This document shows, piece by piece, positions 21,525-25,680 of a DNA stretch of 25,680 nucleotides (positions are counted from its first letter, which is position 1; every line of letters starts with the position of its first letter). The notes beneath the pieces were generated by a model. It did not search any database and had not been told where the DNA came from. It worked only from the letters and a program-made list of their open reading frames with translations. Position numbers and translations under genes: made by a program. Source of the stretch: Phenylobacterium sp. CCH9-H3 (GTDB taxonomy: Bacteria > Pseudomonadota > Alphaproteobacteria > Caulobacterales > Caulobacteraceae); NCBI RefSeq assembly GCF_001557235.1, contig NZ_LSJI01000245.1, positions 1 through 25,680 on the forward strand, in the 5' to 3' direction.

Positions 21525-22445
21525 GTGGACATTTACCTGCCCATCGCCGAGGTGTCCGTGAACGCCCCGCTGATCGTGCTCCTGGGCGCGGCCGTGGGCT
21601 TCATCTCGGGCATGTTCGGCATCGGCGGCGGCTTCCTCATGACGCCCATGCTGGTGTTCCTGGGCATTCCAGCGCCGGTGGCCGTCTCGTCGATGGCCAA
21701 CCACGTGGCCGCGTCGTCCATGTCCAGCGTCATCGCCTACAGCCGGCGACGGGCGGTCGACCTGCGCATGGGCGCGGTGCTGGCGGCGGGCGGCGTCATC
21801 GGCGCCTTCGCCGGCGTCGAGCTGTTCCGCTGGCTGCGGCTGCTGGGCCAGGCGGACCTTGTGGTCTCGCTCTCCTACCTCCTCTTCCTGGGCGTCATCG
21901 GCGGCCTGATGCTGATGGAGAGCCTGGGCGCCATCCTGCGCCGGCGCCGCAACGAGCCCCCGCCGCCGCGCCGCGACCGCCGGCCGGTCTGGCTGTACGG
22001 CCTGCCGCTCAAGATGCGGTTCCCGCGCTCGCGGCTCTACATCAGCGTGATCCCGCCGCTGGTCCTGGGCGCCTTCGTGGGGGTGCTGTCGGCGATCATG
22101 GGCGTGGGCGGCGGCTTCATCCTGGTGCCGGCCATGGTCTACATCCTGCGCATGCCGGCCGGCATGGTCGTGGGCACCAGCCTGCTGCAGATCATCATCA
22201 CCACCGCGCTCACCGGCGTGCTCCAGGCCGGTCGCAACCAGACCGTCGACATCGTGCTGGCCACCCTGCTCCTAGTCGGCGGCATCGTGGGCGCCCAGTT
22301 CGGCGCCCGCGCCTCGTCGCGTTTCCGGGCGGAAGAGCTGCGGGCGATCCTGGCCCTGATCGTCCTGCTGGTGGGCCTGCGAATGGGCTTGGGCCTGTTC
22401 CTCACGCCGGACGAGCCGTTCGTCCTGATGTCGGGGATGGGCTGA
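21525..22445 (+). CDS. TSUP (TauE/SafE) family sulfite/anion exporter
   Basis: A 306-residue membrane protein with about eight spans and the internal duplication of the TSUP family. The two repeats begin with G-F-I-S-G-M-F-G-I-G-G-G-F and G-V-L-S-A-I-M-G-V-G-G-G-F, the diagnostic Gly-rich helix starts. The start is the GTG at 21525, 31 bases after podJ, giving V/M-D-I-Y-L-P-I-A-E-V; an ATG 123 bp upstream lies inside podJ and is unlikely. A basic Arg/Pro-rich cytoplasmic loop separates the halves. TSUP proteins move sulfite, sulfonates or related organic anions; the substrate here is unknown. It overlaps the next gene by one base (TGATG), and pairing with a TIGR02186-type protein is a known recurrent arrangement. 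Confidence 0.92.
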   Translation: MDIYLPIAEVSVNAPLIVLLGAAVGFISGMFGIGGGFLMTPMLVFLGIPAPVAVSSMANHVAASSMSSVIAYSRRRAVDLRMGAVLAAGGVIGAFAGVELFRWLRLLGQADLVVSLSYLLFLGVIGGLMLMESLGAILRRRRNEPPPPRRDRRPVWLYGLPLKMRFPRSRLYISVIPPLVLGAFVGVLSAIMGVGGGFILVPAMVYILRMPAGMVVGTSLLQIIITTALTGVLQAGRNQTVDIVLATLLLVGGIVGAQFGARASSRFRAEELRAILALIVLLVGLRMGLGLFLTPDEPFVLMSGMG

Positions 22446-23263
22446 TGGTCGCGCTCGCCGCCCTAGCCGCCGCCACCGTCGCCGTCGTGCCGACGCCGCC
22501 CCTGCCGCCGGCGCCCGCCGCGCAGGGCGCGCCGGTGATCTCGGCGGCGCTGACCGACACGACGGTGCAGGTGAAGTCCGACTTCCGCGGCGCCCGCATC
22601 GTGCTCTACGGCGCCGTGTTCGACGCCGCCGCCCGTCCTTCGGACGTCGTGGTGCTGGTGCGTGGTCCCGAACAGCCCGTCCGCCTGACCCGCAAGCAGC
22701 GGGTCGCCGGACTCTGGCTCAACAGCCGCCCCGTGGTGTTCCGCGGTGCGCCGGGCTTCTACCGCGCCGCATCGAACCGGCCGCTGGGAGATATCGCCAC
22801 CTTCGGGACACTGCGGCGGCTGGGCGCGGGGGTCGACCACCTGCCGATCAACGCGCCGGCGGAACAGCACATCGAGACCCGCTATGGCGTGCGCGACGTG
22901 GTCGTCTCCAGCCTGGGCCCCGACTACTACGACTGGCGCCGAGCGGTTGTCCGGCTGAAGGAAAAGGCGGGGCTGTATCACGAGGACGGGCGCGGGGTGC
23001 GCTTCGTCGACCGTGGCCTGTTCCGGGCCGAGATCGCCCTGCCCACCGGCGCCCCGACCGGCGTCTACCGCGCCGAGATCCTGCTGTTCCAGAACGGCAA
23101 GCCGGTGGCCAGCCGCGCGCGGACGCTCACCGTCGAGAAGGTGGGCATCGAGCGGGCTCTTTACGTGTGGGCCCATGACAGGCCATGGTCATACGGTCTG
23201 GCGGCCATGGCCTTCGCGCTGGCGGCCGGTTGGGCGGCCTCGGCGGCATTCCGGAGAGACTGA
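22445..23263 (+). CDS. TIGR02186 / Alph_Pro_TM family membrane protein
   Basis: A 272-residue protein. There is an N-terminal signal-like segment (1-16), a large extracytoplasmic domain, and one C-terminal span (about 248-268) followed by F-R-R-D. Family features include the early strand with L-T-D-T-T-V-Q-V-K-S-D-F-x-G, the V-V-L-V-R-G-P segment, and L-W-L-N. A later P-T-G-A-P-T-G-V-Y-R-A-E-I-L-L segment also fits. The function is not established. The start codon overlaps the TSUP stop (TGATG), so the two proteins are made together. This suggests the soluble domain faces the periplasm and assists or senses transport by the TSUP protein, which is inference. Confidence 0.88.
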   Translation: MVALAALAAATVAVVPTPPLPPAPAAQGAPVISAALTDTTVQVKSDFRGARIVLYGAVFDAAARPSDVVVLVRGPEQPVRLTRKQRVAGLWLNSRPVVFRGAPGFYRAASNRPLGDIATFGTLRRLGAGVDHLPINAPAEQHIETRYGVRDVVVSSLGPDYYDWRRAVVRLKEKAGLYHEDGRGVRFVDRGLFRAEIALPTGAPTGVYRAEILLFQNGKPVASRARTLTVEKVGIERALYVWAHDRPWSYGLAAMAFALAAGWAASAAFRRD

Positions 23264-23269
23264 TTGCTC

Positions 23270-23737
23270 ATGGATGACGTGCGACCCGCCGCCAGGGCGG
23301 AGTCCATTCCCGTCGCGCTTTGGGGCATCGCGCTGATCGCGCTGGCGCCGTTTCCCGTCGCCGCCCTGCTGTTCGCCTACGGCTCTGCGCAATGGGCCGC
23401 CCCGTCCCTGACCCTGCTCATCGCATGGTCCGCCATCACCCTGGCTTTCCTGGGCGGCGTGCGCTGGGGCCTGGAGACGCGCGAGCCCCGTCCGCGCGTT
23501 GCGCGCCAGGCATTCTCATTTCTCTGCGCCGTGGGCGCGGTCATGATCCTGCTCGCCCGAGGTCGCGCGCCGGACAGCTGGATCCTGGGCGGTTTCCTGA
23601 CGGCGTTCCTGATCCAGTGGCTGTTCGATCACCAGACGCCCGACACGCCGTCGCGCTATCCGATCCTGTCCACCGCCGTCACCGGCAGCGCCTGCGTGTC
23701 GCTGGCCCTGGCGCTGGAGAAGGCGATGAACGGCTAG
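23270..23737 (+). CDS. DUF3429 family integral membrane protein
   Basis: A 155-residue protein with about five predicted spans. The segment L-A-F-L-G-G-V-R-W-G-L-E is the family hallmark (usually F-L-G-G-I-H-W-G), here with Arg instead of His. A second conserved patch is I-Q-W-L-F-D-H. Function is unknown. The start is ATG 23270, six bases after the preceding gene's stop; a TTG at 23264 is in frame but less likely. Co-directional and closely spaced with the TSUP and TIGR02186 genes, it may be the third gene of that operon. The N-terminal 15 residues are polar. Confidence 0.82.
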   Translation: MDDVRPAARAESIPVALWGIALIALAPFPVAALLFAYGSAQWAAPSLTLLIAWSAITLAFLGGVRWGLETREPRPRVARQAFSFLCAVGAVMILLARGRAPDSWILGGFLTAFLIQWLFDHQTPDTPSRYPILSTAVTGSACVSLALALEKAMNG

Positions 23738-23821
23738 GAAGCGCGCACTCGCCCCGCCGGATCGACCGTTCGTCGCACGCTGGATGACAACACTCGCCGA
23801 CGCATGTGATTTCGCCGCCAT

Positions 23822-23841
23822 CGCGACGCTGAAGCGTCGCG
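23822..23841. other. Hairpin upstream of JmjC gene
   Basis: CGCGACGC (23822-23829) and GCGTCGCG (23834-23841) form a perfect 8-bp stem with a TGAA loop, 18 bases before the next start codon. There is no T-run, so it may be a stabilising or leader hairpin rather than a terminator of the DUF3429 transcript. Confidence 0.45.
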
Positions 23842-23859
23842 CCGCGGGGATGCTTTCGA

Positions 23860-25080
23860 ATGGACTTGGCGGAGGCCCAGGCGCGCCTGGGGCAGTTCCT
23901 GTCGCCGCTCGCTGTAGACGAGTTCCTGGGGCCCGGTCTTTCGGGCGGTTTCCGGTTGGCGCGCCATGACGGCCATTCCTCGCGCCCGGCGTTGCTGGGC
24001 GCCGATCCCAAGGCGGTGCTCGCGGACGCCGTCCATCTGGCTCCGGAGCTGACGTATCACTCGGCCAATGCATCGGGCCCGCCGCCCGACCTCTCAAGCG
24101 TCCGAGACGCCGCCGACTTCCGCGAGCGCATAGCCGCCTTCCACGCCCGCAACTATTCGATCCGCTTCCCCGACCTGCGCCCGCTGTCGCCCGAGCTCGA
24201 CGGCCTGGCGCGGGCCCTGGAACTGCTGATCCAGGGGCCGGTCACCGCCTCTGCGTTCTGGAGCCGTGGGGGCATGCGGGCGCCGGTCCACTACGACGAC
24301 CACGATCTGATCGTCGTCCAGCTCGAAGGAACCAAGCGCTGGTACGTCGCCACCCGGCAGTCCGAGCTGTTCAACACCTGGCGGGGCGTCTCCGGCAATC
24401 CGCCGGATCTCGGCGCGCACCAGGTGCTCGATCTCGCGCCCGGCGACCTGATGTACCTGCCGCGGGGCACGTTCCACACCGTCGACTCGGATACCGAGTC
24501 CGTCCACCTCGCCCTCGGCTTCACGCCCCTGACTCTGCGCGAAGCGCTGATCGCGGCCCTGGACCACCTGTCCGACCTGAACCGTCCCCTGCGCGCCACC
24601 CTGGCCGGCCAGCTCGAAGGCGCGGACTTTGAGGCGCTGGCGCCGACGGTGGCCGAAGCGGTCGGCCATCTGTTCAACGCCACGCGCTCGCCCGGCTTCG
24701 TGGCTGCGGCGCTGCAGCGCCGGGCGTCGCGGGCGGTGGGCGATCTGGCCCCGCTGAAGCGCCCGACGAAGACGCCGGCGGTGAGTCTCGACACCGTCCT
24801 GCGCCACGCGGACGGCGCGTTCACCCAGATCGGGGCCAACGCGGACACCATCGACGTGGCCTATCCCGGCGGTCACCTCTACATCCACCGCGGGGCGCAG
24901 GAGGCGGTGGTGTTCATCGCCGACACACCGCGGTTCCGGGTCCGGGACCTGCCCGGGCCGATCGGCGATGAGGTCCGCCTCGCCCTGGTCGCCCGGTTCC
25001 TCGAAGTAGGCTTCCTGGAGGTCGCCTCGCCGACCGCCAGCGTCGCCGACCTGTTCGCCAGCGCGCCCGTCGGCGCGTGA
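23860..25080 (+). CDS. JmjC/cupin-type 2-oxoglutarate oxygenase (ribosomal oxygenase-like)
   Basis: A 406-residue protein. The cupin-4/JmjC iron site is intact: H144-Y-D146 in P-V-H-Y-D-D-H-D, and distal H206 in L-P-R-G-T-F-H-T. The strand V-V-Q-L-E-G-T-K-R-W-Y-V, which carries the usual 2-oxoglutarate-binding Lys/Arg candidates, and the turn L-A-P-G-D-L-M-Y-L-P-R are characteristic. These match bacterial ribosomal oxygenases (YcfD/RoxA, Mina53/NO66 type), which hydroxylate ribosomal protein side chains. The C-terminal ~170 residues would include the helical dimerisation and winged-helix parts. The total length is close to YcfD. The substrate is not known here. The start ATG 23860 has GGGGA eight bases upstream. 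It is convergent with the LprI-like gene, four bases apart. Confidence 0.87.
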   Translation: MDLAEAQARLGQFLSPLAVDEFLGPGLSGGFRLARHDGHSSRPALLGADPKAVLADAVHLAPELTYHSANASGPPPDLSSVRDAADFRERIAAFHARNYSIRFPDLRPLSPELDGLARALELLIQGPVTASAFWSRGGMRAPVHYDDHDLIVVQLEGTKRWYVATRQSELFNTWRGVSGNPPDLGAHQVLDLAPGDLMYLPRGTFHTVDSDTESVHLALGFTPLTLREALIAALDHLSDLNRPLRATLAGQLEGADFEALAPTVAEAVGHLFNATRSPGFVAAALQRRASRAVGDLAPLKRPTKTPAVSLDTVLRHADGAFTQIGANADTIDVAYPGGHLYIHRGAQEAVVFIADTPRFRVRDLPGPIGDEVRLALVARFLEVGFLEVASPTASVADLFASAPVGA

Positions 25081-25084
25081 GACG

Positions 25085-25680
25085 TCACTGCCAGCTGGGC
25101 TCGCTCATCGATTCCAGCTCCTCGATCCGCTGGCGATAGATGTTCGCCACCGAGCGCCGGGAATAGCGGGCCGCCTCTTCCCGTATGGACATCCAATCCT
25201 CCTGCTCGGCCGCAAGCTCTTCCTCCGGGACGCCCGCCGCCAGCGCTTCGGCGTAGGCCTGCTTCATCCGTTGGTCCATGCGCGCGAGTCCCGCGTCTCT
25301 GCAGACCATGGCGCGGGCGGGTGATGGCGCGTCGGCGCAATCGTAGCTGGCGCGCCGGGCGGTCGGTGACGGCCCGGGCGACGCTGGCGCGGTGGCCACG
25401 GCGTCCTGGCCCGGAGGCGGTTCGGCCTTCGCCGGTGGCGCGGGATCCGGCGCGGTCGCGGGGGCGACGCGCGGCGGGGTGGGCGCGCGAACCGGCGCCG
25501 GCCTCTCGCCCGTGTCACGCGGCAGCACCTCAAGCTTGTCGGCGCCGACCGAGGGGACGGGTAGGGGGGCGACCTGGGCCACCTGGACGTTCATCGGACG
25601 CGCCGCCGCCATCGCCGCCGCCTCCGACCCGTTCGAAGCGTCCTTCGCCGGCACCGGGGGATTGGTTCGCGCCACCAGAT
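25085..25680 (-). CDS. LprI/DUF1311-like protein with Pro/Ala-rich linker, cut by window end
   Basis: The frame is open to the right edge, so the N-terminus lies outside the window; a GTG at 25675 is in frame but probably not the true start. At least 196 residues are visible. Residues ~55-105 of the visible part are a Pro/Ala-rich, probably periplasm-spanning linker of TonB-like composition. The last ~85 residues resemble the lysozyme-inhibitor LprI (DUF1311) domain: Y-D-C then M-V-C-R-D-A-G-L-A-R-M-D spacing, A-Y near the middle, the Q-E-D-W-M segment, and Y-R-Q-R-I-E-E-L. The second Cys pair of typical LprI domains is missing. A membrane anchor may precede the linker. Function in this protein is unknown. 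Confidence 0.7.
   Translation of the reverse strand, partial: LVARTNPPVPAKDASNGSEAAAMAAARPMNVQVAQVAPLPVPSVGADKLEVLPRDTGERPAPVRAPTPPRVAPATAPDPAPPAKAEPPPGQDAVATAPASPGPSPTARRASYDCADAPSPARAMVCRDAGLARMDQRMKQAYAEALAAGVPEEELAAEQEDWMSIREEAARYSRRSVANIYRQRIEELESMSEPSWQ

Noticed and set aside
20219..21532. 437-codon open frame on the minus strand
   Set aside because: It is opposite podJ, whose domains are clear; the product is repetitive Arg/Gly/Leu-rich with no motif.
1..25680. CRISPR array, prophage, toxin-antitoxin or defence system
   Set aside because: No regularly spaced repeats, phage structural or integrase genes, or known defence domains were seen on either strand.

Overview
The window is GC-rich (roughly two thirds G+C by eye), gene-dense alphaproteobacterial chromosome, most likely Caulobacterales and plausibly Phenylobacterium or a relative. 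The reasons are a PodJ-type polarity protein with cytoplasmic coiled coils, one membrane span, Sel1 repeats and a peptidoglycan-binding-like tail; a CdnL/CarD protein ending in alanines; the block helicase - S4 protein - fdxA - carD; and Caulobacter-like promoter sequences (GCTAGAAC-type -10, GANTC sites, a TTAA-N7-TTTA CtrA-like site). Genus assignment is inference.

Region 1 (1-4843) looks like an accessory catabolic module. It holds the end of an MFS transporter of aromatic-acid-symporter type, a TetR regulator, a translationally coupled pair of a crotonase-fold enzyme and an MFE-2-like short-chain dehydrogenase, a small ABM-domain protein on the other strand, and a divergent AraC regulator. 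The crotonase lacks the usual second catalytic Glu. It carries the Trp/His/His/Asp constellation of 6-oxocamphor hydrolase, so it may cleave a cyclic beta-diketone rather than hydrate an enoyl-CoA.

Region 2 (4844-9764) starts with tandem repeats next to a tRNA-Arg(CCU) gene. It continues on the minus strand as a housekeeping block: Suv3-like helicase, S4 RNA-binding protein, DUF805 membrane protein, seven-iron ferredoxin FdxA and CdnL/CarD. A 71-base set of three nested inverted repeats lies in the presumed carD leader.

Region 3 (9934-13928) has a Tat-exported DUF885 metallohydrolase, a cytidine deaminase, a DUF481 outer-membrane barrel and an unrecognised 205-residue protein. That last gene has a near-consensus sigma-54 promoter, which would put it in a sigma-54 (possibly flagellar or polar) regulon.

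Region 4 (13929-17628) is an efflux operon, tetR - hlyD - ABC ATPase - ABC permease. Its genes are joined by ATGA overlaps or a short gap, and an 18-bp palindromic operator lies upstream of tetR.

Region 5 (17840-25680) carries an exported LytM (M23) peptidase with a calcium-loop-like motif, a small membrane protein, podJ, a TSUP exporter coupled to a TIGR02186-type membrane protein, a DUF3429 membrane protein, a JmjC-type oxygenase, and an LprI-like protein that runs off the window. The podJ promoter region contains DnaA-box-like, CtrA-like and GANTC sequences together. No CRISPR array, prophage, intact insertion sequence or recognised defence system was seen.
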